In this document: in pieces, positions 33,411-41,899 of the stretch | Layout: every line of letters starts with the position of its first letter | Position numbering within the stretch: the stretch's first letter is position 1 | Assembly (NCBI RefSeq): GCF_013377755.1 | Contig: NZ_JABXWR010000001.1 | Coordinates: 1,127,104-1,191,103, forward strand | From: Methanofollis tationis | GTDB lineage: Archaea; Halobacteriota; Methanomicrobia; Methanomicrobiales; Methanofollaceae | Length of the DNA: 64,000 bases | Reading direction: 5' to 3' | The notes under the pieces: generated by a model | What the model was told of the DNA's origin: nothing | Databases searched by the model: none | What the model saw: only the letters and a program-made list of their open reading frames with translations | Translations under genes and position numbers: made by a program

Positions 33411-33826
33411 CGGTTTGTACCCGCGAATTCCCTTCCCAGCTGGATCCGGTATGCGATCATGAACCCGAGGCCGAACAGGAAAACAAGAAACGAGTGGATC
33501 GCATTGAACATGAGTTCGTCCCCTCTTGCACCGGCCAGCAGGGATAACCAGAAGATAGGGCAGAAGATCCCGACAAGCATGATACCGTACCCGATTCTGA
33601 TATTGCTCTTCAGGTGGATCTCCCGGTTCGTGAGCTGATCCGGGAGTGTTCCGGTCTCACCCCTCAGCAACCGCAGGATCTTCTTCGCAAGCATCGTATA
33701 GGGGCAGCAGGAGATCACGGTACGGGCGAACCCGCGTATCCCCCCCTGTGTTAAAAGGCTGGAAGCCGGGCACCGGGACTCTCCGGCCTCATTGGATCTG
33801 TTCTGCCCCTTTTTCTGTCCGGTCAT
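33407..33826 (-). CDS. Small membrane protein related to the 88-aa neighbour
   Basis: A 139-residue protein. The N-terminal soluble part contains two adjacent cysteines (TVISCCPYTM). Two membrane helices follow: IGYGIMLVGIFCPIFWLSLL and AIHSFLVFLFGLGFMIAYRI. Similarity to the 88-residue protein downstream shows duplication. The ATG has GGTGATGAGG upstream. The SCCPY pair could bind a metal. It lies 26 bases downstream of the interrupted permease. Confidence 0.65.
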   Translation of the reverse strand: MTGQKKGQNRSNEAGESRCPASSLLTQGGIRGFARTVISCCPYTMLAKKILRLLRGETGTLPDQLTNREIHLKSNIRIGYGIMLVGIFCPIFWLSLLAGARGDELMFNAIHSFLVFLFGLGFMIAYRIQLGREFAGTNR

Positions 33827-33852
33827 TTCCTCATCACCCCGTTACCACACAA

Positions 33853-35069
33853 TCATCCGACAAACAACGCATAGAAGACAAAACCGCCCAGGGTTGCCGT
33901 GACGAACACCCAGAGGACATAGGCTGCGATGGCTTTGGGTCTGAGCATGGAGCCCAGGATAGCAATCTCCGGCAGGCTCGCGCCGGTCCCGCCGATGAGG
34001 AGGGCCATTGCCGCACCGAGGCTCATGCCTTTCGTAAGAAGAACAGAAAGCAGCGGGATCGCCATCTCGATTCTCAGGTAGAGCGGAACCCCGATTACTG
34101 CTGCGATCGGGATTGCGAGGAGATTCGAGTTGCCCACGTAGGTCTCGACAAGCGATGCCGGGACGAACGCCGCGATGATGCCGCTGATCGCTGCACCGAT
34201 GAGCACATAGGGGATGATCTTTACAAAGAGTGCCCGGGCAAACGGCATGCTTCGGGCGATACGGGGACGGTTGCGTTCCCAGAAACTTCCTCGCTCATAT
34301 TCAGCGGCGGGTGATGTCGAGCCGCAGCACGCGGACGATGGAACCACGGGTTCACAGCATGTCGAAACCGGTTTTGTAACCGGTGCGGAACACCCACATC
34401 CCGAAGCGAGCGGTGCCGGAGATGCACTGCACGGTAAAATGTCGTATTCCATTTGCTGCACCCCGGCAGAACACCCACATGCGGATGCCGGTGCCGGAGC
34501 AGATGATGCACAGGACGATTCGACCGCAAACATCACTTCCTTGACCTCATGGCTCAGCCGGGTGCTGCCGAGGAACGCTCCGCCGATAATCGCCATGACG
34601 AGGGTCACGACAAAATAGACGAGAGCGATCTGCCAGCCGAAGACCCCGAAGATGATTCCCACGACCATGAAATTGCACACTGGTGCAGAGAATAAAAATG
34701 CGAGCACGGTTGAGAAGGGTACTTTTGAGGATTTCGATTAACTCCCCACCTGAGATGCGTCAGTTATAAATCATTTATATGTGGCCTGGATTAATCGAGG
34801 GGTTTTTCGAAGTCCTCTTTTGACTCTATCATTCCCATCGAGATCGGTATCATCGATGCGCTGCAGAACGGGGTGATTATCCCAAGGAGCGCCCCGATGA
34901 CCGGCCCTTTTCTCCCGAGGCCGCTCCCGAGGCGTTTCTGGATCTTCTCCTGTGGAACATATTCACGCACGATACCGGTGAGAATCGCGATAACAGCGAT
35001 AAGGATCACGAGCACGACGGCAACATGGACAAATTCATTGAATGCGATAGTCAGTTGTTCTTGTAACAC
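33853..35069 (-). pseudogene. ArsP/DUF318-type permease interrupted by a small insertion
   Basis: The N-terminal 84 codons (FVHVAVVLVILIAVIAILTG, GALLGIITPFCSASMIPISM) run to GMIESK, then enter foreign DNA and stop at 34791. The rest resumes at 34722 as VPFSTVLAFLFSAPVCNFMV and continues to 33853. Removing 95 bases (the 91-bp insert plus one TTTT) restores a continuous 373-residue permease, although the two pieces are now in different frames. The DUF318/ArsP family exports organoarsenicals or other soft metals; CSAS and VCNF contain family cysteines. The central loop is unusually Cys-rich (ACGCSAG, GCGCSAP, STCCEP, ACCGS). Confidence 0.85.
34727..34817. mobile_element. MITE-like insertion (91 bp) in the permease gene
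   Basis: The segment is bounded by TTTT on both sides (34723-34726 and 34818-34821). Its termini are inverted repeats: GAGGATTTCGATTAACTCC at the left and the inverted right end GAGGACTTCGAAAAACCCC agree at 15 of 19 positions. The interior is AT-rich with no ORF. The permease aligns across it without loss when it is removed. No relationship to the insert in hicA is visible. Confidence 0.78.
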
Positions 35070-35204
35070 GGTTTCACCATTAGGTTAGGAATCTCCGGCG
35101 GTGTGCAAGCCAGGATTAATTCCAATAAATCTCTGCCAGCACTAAATTTATATGGGATACTAATTCGAATCGTATATACTACACAAAATCATAGTTGAAA
35201 CCGT

Positions 35205-35594
35205 ATGATGAAAGATCCCTCCTGCTATTTATGCCCGGTCGAGGGCACGCTTGATGTGATCGGCGGGAAATGGAAACCGCTGATCATATGGTTCCTGCGA
35301 AAACGATTACTGCGATTCAGCGATCTGCGGCGGTCAATTCCCGGCATAACGGATGTAATGCTCACCAAACAGCTCCGCGAACTTGAGGAGGATGGTGTGA
35401 TCAATAGGAAGGTCTACAACCAGGTCCCGCCCAAGGTTGAATATTCCCTCACACCGCTGGGGATGACGATCATCCCGCTTCTCGATGCGCTCTGCGACTG
35501 GGCGATCGAGCATATGAAGATCCCGATGATTGACGACGATGAAATTGTTAGCCGTGACTCAAAGAAAAGGAACAAGTTAGACAAAGCCCGTTGA
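35205..35594 (+). CDS. HxlR family winged-helix transcriptional regulator
   Basis: A 129-residue protein: CPVEGTLDVIGGKWKPLIIW is the HxlR N-terminal hallmark, RFSDLRRSIPGITDVMLTKQ is the recognition region, and VEYSLTPLGMTIIPLLDALC completes the wing and dimer helix. Cys-7 and Cys-10 (CYLCP) could sense redox or metals. It is divergent from the permease, which it may regulate. The intergenic region has a TATA element (TTTATATG, about 35147) and an ATTCGAAT palindrome near 35163. Confidence 0.9.
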   Translation: MMKDPSCYLCPVEGTLDVIGGKWKPLIIWFLRKRLLRFSDLRRSIPGITDVMLTKQLRELEEDGVINRKVYNQVPPKVEYSLTPLGMTIIPLLDALCDWAIEHMKIPMIDDDEIVSRDSKKRNKLDKAR

Positions 35595-35619
35595 CAATCC
35601 ATCCAGATTATCATTTCAA

Positions 35620-36423
35620 TTGTACACGAACGCCTCGCCCCTCGGCGTTCGTCCCAACTATGACGTCGTTCTCATGATCAAACTGCTGGTGCTGCAGCAG
35701 TGGTATGGTCTGTCAGACCCTGAACTGGAGCGTCAGGCGATGGATCGGATCTCGTTCCGCCATTTTCTGGGGTATCCGGAAACCATTCCGGACCGGTCGA
35801 TGATCTGGCTGTTTCGGGAACGTCTGGAGCAAACCGGCAAGGATACTGCGATCTGGGAGGAGTTCCAACGGCAACTCGATGCACAAGGCCTCGCGATCAA
35901 ACGCGGAGTCATCCAGGATGCGACGTTCATCACGGCTGATCCGGGGCATGCCTCTGCCGATACCCCCCGGGGAGACCAGGCACAGACCCGGCGGAGCCGC
36001 GATGGTACCTGGGCAAAGAAGGGAACGAAGTCCCAGTTCGGGTATAAACTCCACATCCTACTGGATAAAGACAATCAACTCATCCGCCGGATTGAAACGA
36101 CCACGGCGTCGCTCCATGACAGCAAGGTCGATCTCTCCCGGGAAGGCGAGACGGTCTATCGCGACAAAGGCTATTTCGGCGTGAAACCGCAGGCATCCAT
36201 GGACAAGACGATGCACCGGGCTGTCCGCGGCCATCCCCTCTCGATCAAGGAGAACCGGAGAAACAAGGCCATCAGCAGAACACGCTCGCTGGTGGAACAG
36301 CCGTTCGCCGTGATCAAGCGGGTGTTCCATGCAGGCCCCCTCATGGTCACGACAGTTGCCAGAGTGCGAGTCAAAAACACCGTCTCCTGCATGAATTTCA
36401 ACTTCAGGCAACTTCTGAGGTGA
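35620..36423 (+). CDS. IS5 family transposase, 5'-truncated
   Basis: The product holds the IS5 DDE core: VIQDATFITADPGH (first Asp), KLHILLDKDNQLIRRIETTT, the YRDKGYFG block (second Asp), and TRSLVEQPFAVIKRVF (Glu). It begins at TTG 35620 with YTNASPLGVRPNYDVVLMIK, a position normally about 50 residues into the protein, so the N-terminus and left IS end are missing. It ends against another IS remnant. Probably inactive. Confidence 0.85.
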   Translation: MYTNASPLGVRPNYDVVLMIKLLVLQQWYGLSDPELERQAMDRISFRHFLGYPETIPDRSMIWLFRERLEQTGKDTAIWEEFQRQLDAQGLAIKRGVIQDATFITADPGHASADTPRGDQAQTRRSRDGTWAKKGTKSQFGYKLHILLDKDNQLIRRIETTTASLHDSKVDLSREGETVYRDKGYFGVKPQASMDKTMHRAVRGHPLSIKENRRNKAISRTRSLVEQPFAVIKRVFHAGPLMVTTVARVRVKNTVSCMNFNFRQLLR

Positions 36424-36462
36424 TCCTATAATTATAAGATCCCCCAGATAAAACCGGGGATC

Positions 36463-36893
36463 ATGGCATTCCGGGAAATTGACGACGACATCTGGTAGAT
36501 TGTTCTGAAATACCTCCCCCCAACAAAGCCGCACATCGGTCGACCCCGGTGTGACAAGAACCCGGGCGGGAACCGGGCGCCGTAGTGCTCCCAACAAAGC
36601 CACACATCGGCCGACCCCGGTGTGACCCCCGCAGACTGTTCAACGGCATCCTGTACGTTCTGACCACCGGCTGCACCTGGCACGATGTTGCGGCAAACTA
36701 CGGCACCAAATCGACGGTTCATCGCTACCACCTCGAATTATGCGAGGAGGGAGTGTACCAGGCGATTTTCCTCGACCTGCTCCGATCCGGGTATGAGATC
36801 CGAAAGATCGATCTCTCGCACTGTGCAACGGATAACAAGGATATCCAGGCAAAAAACCCTCATGATGCCTGGGCAGCAAGCATACAGAATTAA
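36463..36893 (+). pseudogene. IS5-type transposase remnant with internal duplication and stops
   Basis: ATG 36463 begins AFREIDDDIW, then a TAG stop, then IVLKYLPPTKPHIGRPRCD. About 75 bases later the block PPTKPHIGRPRCDP is repeated and runs on through NGILYVLTTGCTWHDVAANY to NPHDAWAASIQN, where similarity ends. It is homologous to the fragment at 27296-27497, and the upstream 40 bases (36424-36462) match too. The catalytic domain is missing. Confidence 0.8.
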
Positions 36894-37064
36894 AATATTC
36901 GGGTGGCCATCTTTCCTGGGGTAGAGAAGGCTGACCCCTTTCTGGGATCCGATCCCGTGCTAAAAACTAGCCAGTCCACCGTCTCGGAAGCATACATGCA
37001 TCAGAGAATGCGGATACAAAATTGCTCCTGAAGAACCCTGGATCTACCCCAATCTTGAGGAGTT
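36894..37064 (+). other. Left non-coding end of IS110-family element, possible bridge RNA region
   Basis: These 171 bases before the IS110 transposase have no ORF and contain small hairpins such as GGGATCCGATCCC. In the IS110 subgroup a bridge RNA is encoded in the left non-coding end, and its length there is similar. I cannot fold it or define the exact IS end, so this is a candidate only. Confidence 0.35.
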
Positions 37065-38327
37065 ATGAACGAACAAACCAAAGTATGCGGAATTGATGTG
37101 CACAAGGAGTTTCTCCAGGTCTGCATCCTCTCGCGATCCGGAGAGCACTCCCACCATCGCTTCCGCCATACGTCTGATGGGATTCGTGCCTTAAAAGACC
37201 TTGTCCTGACCGAAGGGTGCGACCTTGTCGCCTTTGAATCCACTGGAATCTATTGGTACAAGTTGTACCTGCTCCTTGAGTCGGATATCCGAGTCATTGT
37301 TGCCAACGCCTACCAGATCAAGAGTATTCCCGGACGCAAGACCGATCTAAAAGATGCCCAATGGATCGCCGAGCTCGCTCTCAACGGCTTGATCAAGCCT
37401 TCCCGGATCTTCCCTCGCAAGGATCGTGAGTTCCGGGATCTCACGCGAAACCGGGAGATTCTGGTACAGACCCGGACAACTATCAAGAACCGGATCCACA
37501 AGATCCTGGATAGTGCCGGGATCCGGCTGAAACCAGCACTCAAAGATCTCTTCGGGAAATCAGGGTATCATCTGCTCCAGGGAATCGCAGGAGAGAAGGA
37601 TCTGGAAGCTACCCTCTCGACCCTCCCCTCTCCCCTGATCCGCCGTCGTGCCGATCAGATCCGGGAAGCGTTGCAGGAGTCCTCCCTCTCCCCTCTTCAA
37701 CTGCATCTCCTGAAGACCCAATTGGCACTGTTTGAGGAGATCGAGGAGAAGATCACGTATCTTGAATCCCTCATTCTTGCATCACTCGATGATGATCACA
37801 CCGAGGATATCGCGATCTGCATCTCGGTCCCGGGCATCAGCAGTACTGCTGCAATGACGATCCTTGCCGAAGTGGGAGATGTCCGGGACTTCGCCTCGGC
37901 GGATCACCTTGTCTCCTGGGCAGGACTGGCACCTTCGGTGTATCAGTCCGCTGACACCCTGGTCACCGGACGGATCACGAAACGTGGATCGAAACATCTC
38001 CGGTGGATCCTGGTGCAGGCTGCACAGGCAGCAAGCAGAGCAAAGGATACGGTGTTCTCCCACTTCTTCCGGCGCATAGCCTATCGCATAGGCCGGAATA
38101 AAGCCGTTGTCGCCCTTGCCCGGAAGATCCTCTGTATTCTGTGGCACTTGCTGATGAACCGGGAACGCTATGTTGAATCCGGTCTGAAGAAATCAGTGAA
38201 ACTCCCGGCACGGTTCGTGGTGCCGGAGATGTCTGTCGATGAGGCGGTAGCGGTGTTGCTGAATGCCGGGTATGCGGTATACACACCTGAGAAGCAGAGC
38301 CGTGCCAGGAAGGGGGTGAGGGAGTAA
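37065..38327 (+). CDS. IS110 family transposase (DEDD recombinase)
   Basis: A 420-residue protein with the N-terminal RuvC-like DEDD domain: CGIDVHKEFLQVCIL (Asp), LVAFESTGIYW (Glu), and GRKTDLKDAQWIAELAL (two Asp). The C-terminal Transposase_20 domain has SVPGISSTAAMTILAEVGDV, HLVSWAGLAPSVYQS and RITKRGSKHLRWILVQAAQA with the catalytic-serine region. Full length and apparently intact, with GAGGAG before the ATG. IS110 elements recombine without terminal repeats using an RNA guide. Confidence 0.93.
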   Translation: MNEQTKVCGIDVHKEFLQVCILSRSGEHSHHRFRHTSDGIRALKDLVLTEGCDLVAFESTGIYWYKLYLLLESDIRVIVANAYQIKSIPGRKTDLKDAQWIAELALNGLIKPSRIFPRKDREFRDLTRNREILVQTRTTIKNRIHKILDSAGIRLKPALKDLFGKSGYHLLQGIAGEKDLEATLSTLPSPLIRRRADQIREALQESSLSPLQLHLLKTQLALFEEIEEKITYLESLILASLDDDHTEDIAICISVPGISSTAAMTILAEVGDVRDFASADHLVSWAGLAPSVYQSADTLVTGRITKRGSKHLRWILVQAAQAASRAKDTVFSHFFRRIAYRIGRNKAVVALARKILCILWHLLMNRERYVESGLKKSVKLPARFVVPEMSVDEAVAVLLNAGYAVYTPEKQSRARKGVRE

Positions 38328-38556
38328 AGGCCACCCTCCCCTTTGGGGATTTTCATACAAAAGTTGAACCACGGCGGGGGATCGCCCGTAACGAAAGGAA
38401 ACTTAATGCCATAAACCGGCACTGGCATCCATGAGGATCTTGCGATGCCGGCCATGCTCATACTCCACCACAGACGGCCCCGCCCGTGACGAAAACAGTC
38501 AGGCAGCAGATCCCACTCGACTCCACCGTTATCGTTCCATTACTTTCCGACAAGTG
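38328..38556. other. Non-coding stretch between IS110 transposase and moaD
   Basis: No gene is visible in these 229 bases. They include the right side of the IS110 element, with short inverted repeats such as CGGCACTGGCATCCATGAGG and GATGCCGGCC. In the IS1111 subgroup the guide RNA lies on this side. The IS end was not located. Confidence 0.35.
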
Positions 38557-38835
38557 TCATCCCCCGCCTACCGGAGGAAATAGCGCGATGAGATCACCTT
38601 CGGCCAGAGGTGTATCCAGACCATTTTCAAATTGGATATTCCGCCCATTGTGAAGTATATTGACAAACTGTTTCAGGGCGCCCGGGCGCTCAAATACCAT
38701 CTCCTGAAAACCAGGGTATCGCCGGATGATCTCTGCAAGCAACTCAACCACGGTTGCATTCGCGGCAAGGGGAATGTCGATATCCTTGTCCATCACCTCA
38801 CGGAACATGGCAAATGCCTTTACTCGGACATTCAT
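38557..38835 (-). CDS. MoaD/ThiS family sulfur carrier
   Basis: A 92-residue beta-grasp protein: VRVKAFAMFREVMDKDIDIP at the start and LAEGDLIALFPPVGGG at the end, with the C-terminal Gly-Gly that is adenylated and thiocarboxylated. The adjacent MoeB-like enzyme is its likely activator, with which it overlaps by four bases. In aldehyde oxidoreductase operons such carriers supply sulfur to the tungsto/molybdopterin dithiolene. Confidence 0.9.
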   Translation of the reverse strand: MNVRVKAFAMFREVMDKDIDIPLAANATVVELLAEIIRRYPGFQEMVFERPGALKQFVNILHNGRNIQFENGLDTPLAEGDLIALFPPVGGG

Positions 38836-39590
38836 ACACGGGACCCACTGACATCCAGTTCAATCGCCGAAGAACCGCAGTCGATACAGGTGGGGGACCT
38901 CACAATCCGGATCACTTCTGCGTCGCCCCGCAGCCCGTCCCAGAGCAGCAACCGGCTTTTCAGGAGCTCACCAGTACCGGTGAGTAATTTGATCGCTTCG
39001 GTGCCCTCAATGCACCCGATTGCGCCGCAGGTTACTCCGATGATCGGGTTCTTCTCCCATTCCGGAGGAGTGGGCACAAGGCACCGCAGGCATGGGGTGG
39101 CGCCAGGGAGGAACGTGGTCACCTGCCCGTAGAACCCGTTCACCGCACCATGAACGAACGGGATTTTGTGATCGAGCCCCGCCCGGTTCAGAATATATCG
39201 GGCGGCGAAGTTGTCCATGCCGTCCAGAATCAGGTCAATTCCCTGTACAAGATCCTTCACCGACGTTTCATCGATATGCCTGTACACGGCGTCAACCTGC
39301 GTATCAGGACTGAATGCATGAATCGACTGCTGTGCCGCTTCGACTTTGCAGGCGCCGATATCCTGTTCCCGGTAGAGGATCTGGCGGTTCATGTTGGATG
39401 CCTCGACTCTGTCCTCATCAACGATCCGGATATATCCGACTCCTGCTGCTGCAAGGTACGTTGCAAGTGCAGACCCGAGCCCCCCCACTCCGGCAACAAG
39501 AACGCGGGCGTTTTTGAGTTTATCCTGCCCATCTTCACCGATGAGCGGGAGTTGCCGCAAGAACCGTTCATTGGCTGATTGAGCCGTCAT
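38832..39590 (-). CDS. MoeB/ThiF family adenylyltransferase
   Basis: A 252-residue E1-like enzyme: VLVAGVGGLGSALATYLAAA is the nucleotide-binding loop, NRQILYREQDIG includes the conserved Arg, and DGMDNFAARYILN has the Mg-binding Asp. Zinc cysteines occur as CLRC and CIDC. It activates the C-terminus of the neighbouring MoaD-like protein. Position between ferredoxin and moaD supports a dedicated role for the AOR operon. Confidence 0.9.
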   Translation of the reverse strand: MTAQSANERFLRQLPLIGEDGQDKLKNARVLVAGVGGLGSALATYLAAAGVGYIRIVDEDRVEASNMNRQILYREQDIGACKVEAAQQSIHAFSPDTQVDAVYRHIDETSVKDLVQGIDLILDGMDNFAARYILNRAGLDHKIPFVHGAVNGFYGQVTTFLPGATPCLRCLVPTPPEWEKNPIIGVTCGAIGCIEGTEAIKLLTGTGELLKSRLLLWDGLRGDAEVIRIVRSPTCIDCGSSAIELDVSGSRV

Positions 39591-39610
39591 GTCGATTCAC
39601 CATGCTGGAA

Positions 39611-39952
39611 TCAGCTCTGCATCAATTCGAGTTCCTTCTTGGCGGAAGGCAGCACTTTGTATTTTTTTACAATCCGCTGGGCCTTCTTTTGGGGGGTGTC
39701 CCCTTCTTCGGCAAACGCGATCGCCTCTGCCGGGCAGAGATTTGCACAGGTCTGGCACCCGACGACACAGCTCTCCGGGTGGATGACGACCGATTTCTTC
39801 CGATCCCAGTCAAACTGGTATACCCCTTTCCCGCAGGTCAGGAAACATAGCCCGCATCCGATACATTTCTCATCGTTTACCGTTGGATGCCAGTCAATCT
39901 TCGATCGGGGGACCCCGTGCCATAGTGCTGGTTTCATACCTGATTCCGTCAT
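39611..39952 (-). CDS. Ferredoxin-type 4Fe-4S protein
   Basis: A 113-residue protein with a first cluster motif CIGCGLCFLTCGKGV, where the fourth ligand pattern is atypical, and a second region CVVGCQTCANLCPAEAI. The C-terminus is basic and helical. It is the probable electron acceptor for the adjacent aldehyde:ferredoxin oxidoreductase, passing electrons onward to ferredoxin-linked methanogenic enzymes. Confidence 0.88.
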   Translation of the reverse strand: MTESGMKPALWHGVPRSKIDWHPTVNDEKCIGCGLCFLTCGKGVYQFDWDRKKSVVIHPESCVVGCQTCANLCPAEAIAFAEEGDTPQKKAQRIVKKYKVLPSAKKELELMQS

Positions 39953-40005
39953 GGTGTTTGCTCCATGTTTTTCAAAGATTTATTCTTTGTCCAATACGAA
40001 AAAAT

Positions 40006-41784
40006 TTATACCGTTAGCCCCAGCTCTTTGAGCTTCGCCGGTGTGGGACGACCCTCGTTGTCCCAGCCACGGGCTGCATAGTAGTTGTCGAGCAACGGTT
40101 GACGCTGCCAGACGCGCCCTTTGGGTGCACCGTCCTGGAGTGGTTCTGTCAGCAGGCGTCCGGGCAGGGTGTCGTCCGCTTTCGTGTAACCCACCTTGAT
40201 ATTGAACAGTTTCTGGAGGTTCCAGATCCGCTCCCCGATCAGGAGGAGGTCCGGTGTCGTCATCGACATGCCGGTCGTTGCGGCGATGAGATCCGCGTAA
40301 TCGTCGGCTCCGAGTGCGAAAGATGTAAAAAGACACATCCCGGAGGCATCAATTGAAGCGGTGAGGTCCTGGAACGTCTTGACCCACTGGTCCTTTCCTT
40401 CGCTGATGTAAGGGTCCAGTTTCTCCGGAGCACCCAGTACTTCCGGCGATATCAGATAACCATAGACATGGTCTCCGCCGCGGACAGATGTTGCAGTCGC
40501 AAGGCCGTATCCCTGGAGCCCACGGGGATCGTACGCGGGAAGTTCCTGCTTCTTGACGCTTATCGACAACTCAGGGTGTCCATACTTTGACGCAAACCGG
40601 AAGGAGCCATCGGCAAGTTCGGCACCAAGTCCGCGACGGTACCCGATATCCTCGACGAGTCTCAGCATCTTCTCCGCGTCGCCGAACCGTAGACCCTCCT
40701 TGAGGTACCCTTTCTCGGTCATCTCCATTGCGCAGGCAATGGAGGTCGGGGTCCCGATCGCATCAAGCCCGAGATCGTTGCAGATATAGTTAGCACGGGC
40801 AATGGCGTTCAGATCGTCAATGCCGCAGTCTGCACCGAATGCCCAGTCGGGTTCGTACTCCGGCCCTTCGCCCTCCGCGCCTCCAGTCTTTGTCACCCTG
40901 CCGCACTGGACAATGCACGCGTAGCAGCCCTTGGGCTTGGTCAGGATCGTATCCGCTATGGTCTCTCCGGAGATCTTTTCTGCCTGGGGGAAGTATCCGC
41001 GCTGGAAGTTCCGGGTCGGAAGCACCCCATTTTCATTGATGATGTTGATGAGGATTGCCGTGCCGTATTTGTGGAGGCCCTGGCAGATGCCGTTCTCCTC
41101 AATCTTGTTCCTGACGCGTTCTTTGACGGCGTTGAGTTGCTCCTCGTCGGCAGGCTTGATCGGGAGATCGCCGGTCGCGACAACGGCTTTGAGGTTCTTC
41201 GAACCGAGCACTGCGCCCGTGCCGCCGCGCCCTGCGGCCCGGTGGTCTTCGTTGATGATGCATGCAATTCGGCTTTTAAGTTCGCCAGCCGGCCCGATGC
41301 ATGCGACACGAGCTTTCTGGTCACCGAGATCGCGCTTGAGTGCCGCGGTCGTCTCGCTCGTCCTCATGCCCCAGTATCCTGAAGCATCCCGGAGTTCTGC
41401 AGTTCCATCATTGAGGAAGAGGTAGACCGGTTTTAACGAGCGCCCCGTAAAGATCACCGCATCAAACCCGGCTTTCTTCATCTTCCAGCCAAAGACTCCG
41501 CCGCTGTTGGCAGAGAGAAGGGTGTCGTTGAGCGGAGCCTTCGTGGTCACCTCGTACCGTGCCCCGAGCGGGATACCAGTACCGGTTAACGGACCGGCAG
41601 CGAACACGATGACATTCTCCGGAGAGAGAGCATCGATGCCTGGGTCGATCCTGTCACTCACAATGCGTGCCCCGAATCCCCGGCCGCCAAGATAGTTCTT
41701 CTTGAGATCAGCTGGTGTCGGCTGGATCGTCACCTTGCCACCGGTGAGATCGACAAACGCCATTTTTCCTGCATAGCCATCCAT
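40006..41784 (-). CDS. aor: Aldehyde:ferredoxin oxidoreductase (tungsten/molybdenum)
   Basis: A 592-residue AOR family enzyme. KNYLGGRGFGARIVSDRI and GPLTGTGIPLGARYEVTTKA mark domain 1, AGRGGTGAVLGSKNLKAVVA contacts the pterin, and KPKGCYACIVQCGRVTK provides three 4Fe-4S ligands with Cys in ASGMCLFTS as the fourth. It oxidises aldehydes to acids with ferredoxin. ATG 41784 is preferred over the upstream TTG 41796. A palindrome lies in the promoter. The operon with ferredoxin, MoeB and MoaD makes a compact functional unit. Confidence 0.94.
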   Translation of the reverse strand: MDGYAGKMAFVDLTGGKVTIQPTPADLKKNYLGGRGFGARIVSDRIDPGIDALSPENVIVFAAGPLTGTGIPLGARYEVTTKAPLNDTLLSANSGGVFGWKMKKAGFDAVIFTGRSLKPVYLFLNDGTAELRDASGYWGMRTSETTAALKRDLGDQKARVACIGPAGELKSRIACIINEDHRAAGRGGTGAVLGSKNLKAVVATGDLPIKPADEEQLNAVKERVRNKIEENGICQGLHKYGTAILINIINENGVLPTRNFQRGYFPQAEKISGETIADTILTKPKGCYACIVQCGRVTKTGGAEGEGPEYEPDWAFGADCGIDDLNAIARANYICNDLGLDAIGTPTSIACAMEMTEKGYLKEGLRFGDAEKMLRLVEDIGYRRGLGAELADGSFRFASKYGHPELSISVKKQELPAYDPRGLQGYGLATATSVRGGDHVYGYLISPEVLGAPEKLDPYISEGKDQWVKTFQDLTASIDASGMCLFTSFALGADDYADLIAATTGMSMTTPDLLLIGERIWNLQKLFNIKVGYTKADDTLPGRLLTEPLQDGAPKGRVWQRQPLLDNYYAARGWDNEGRPTPAKLKELGLTV

Positions 41785-41809
41785 GAGTTTCGCCAATGGC
41801 TGATTGGCT

Positions 41810-41829
41810 AAAGGTATATTAATACCTTT
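41810..41829. promoter_or_regulatory. Palindrome in the aor promoter
   Basis: AAAGGTATATTAATACCTTT is an inverted repeat with perfect eight-base arms, 26 bases before the aor ATG. It contains the TATA-like TATTAATATA on the minus strand, so a regulator bound here would compete with TBP. Confidence 0.55.
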
Positions 41830-41899
41830 TCAAGTTTTTTTTGAAATGCGGGATCCCGGATCCAACCACCGTCCGTAGCGAGTACTGATTGACCCCTTT

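Noticed and set aside
34727-34817. Interpretation as an intein or intron rather than an insertion element
   Set aside because: There is no ORF or splicing motif. The short flanking duplications and inverted ends fit transposition better.
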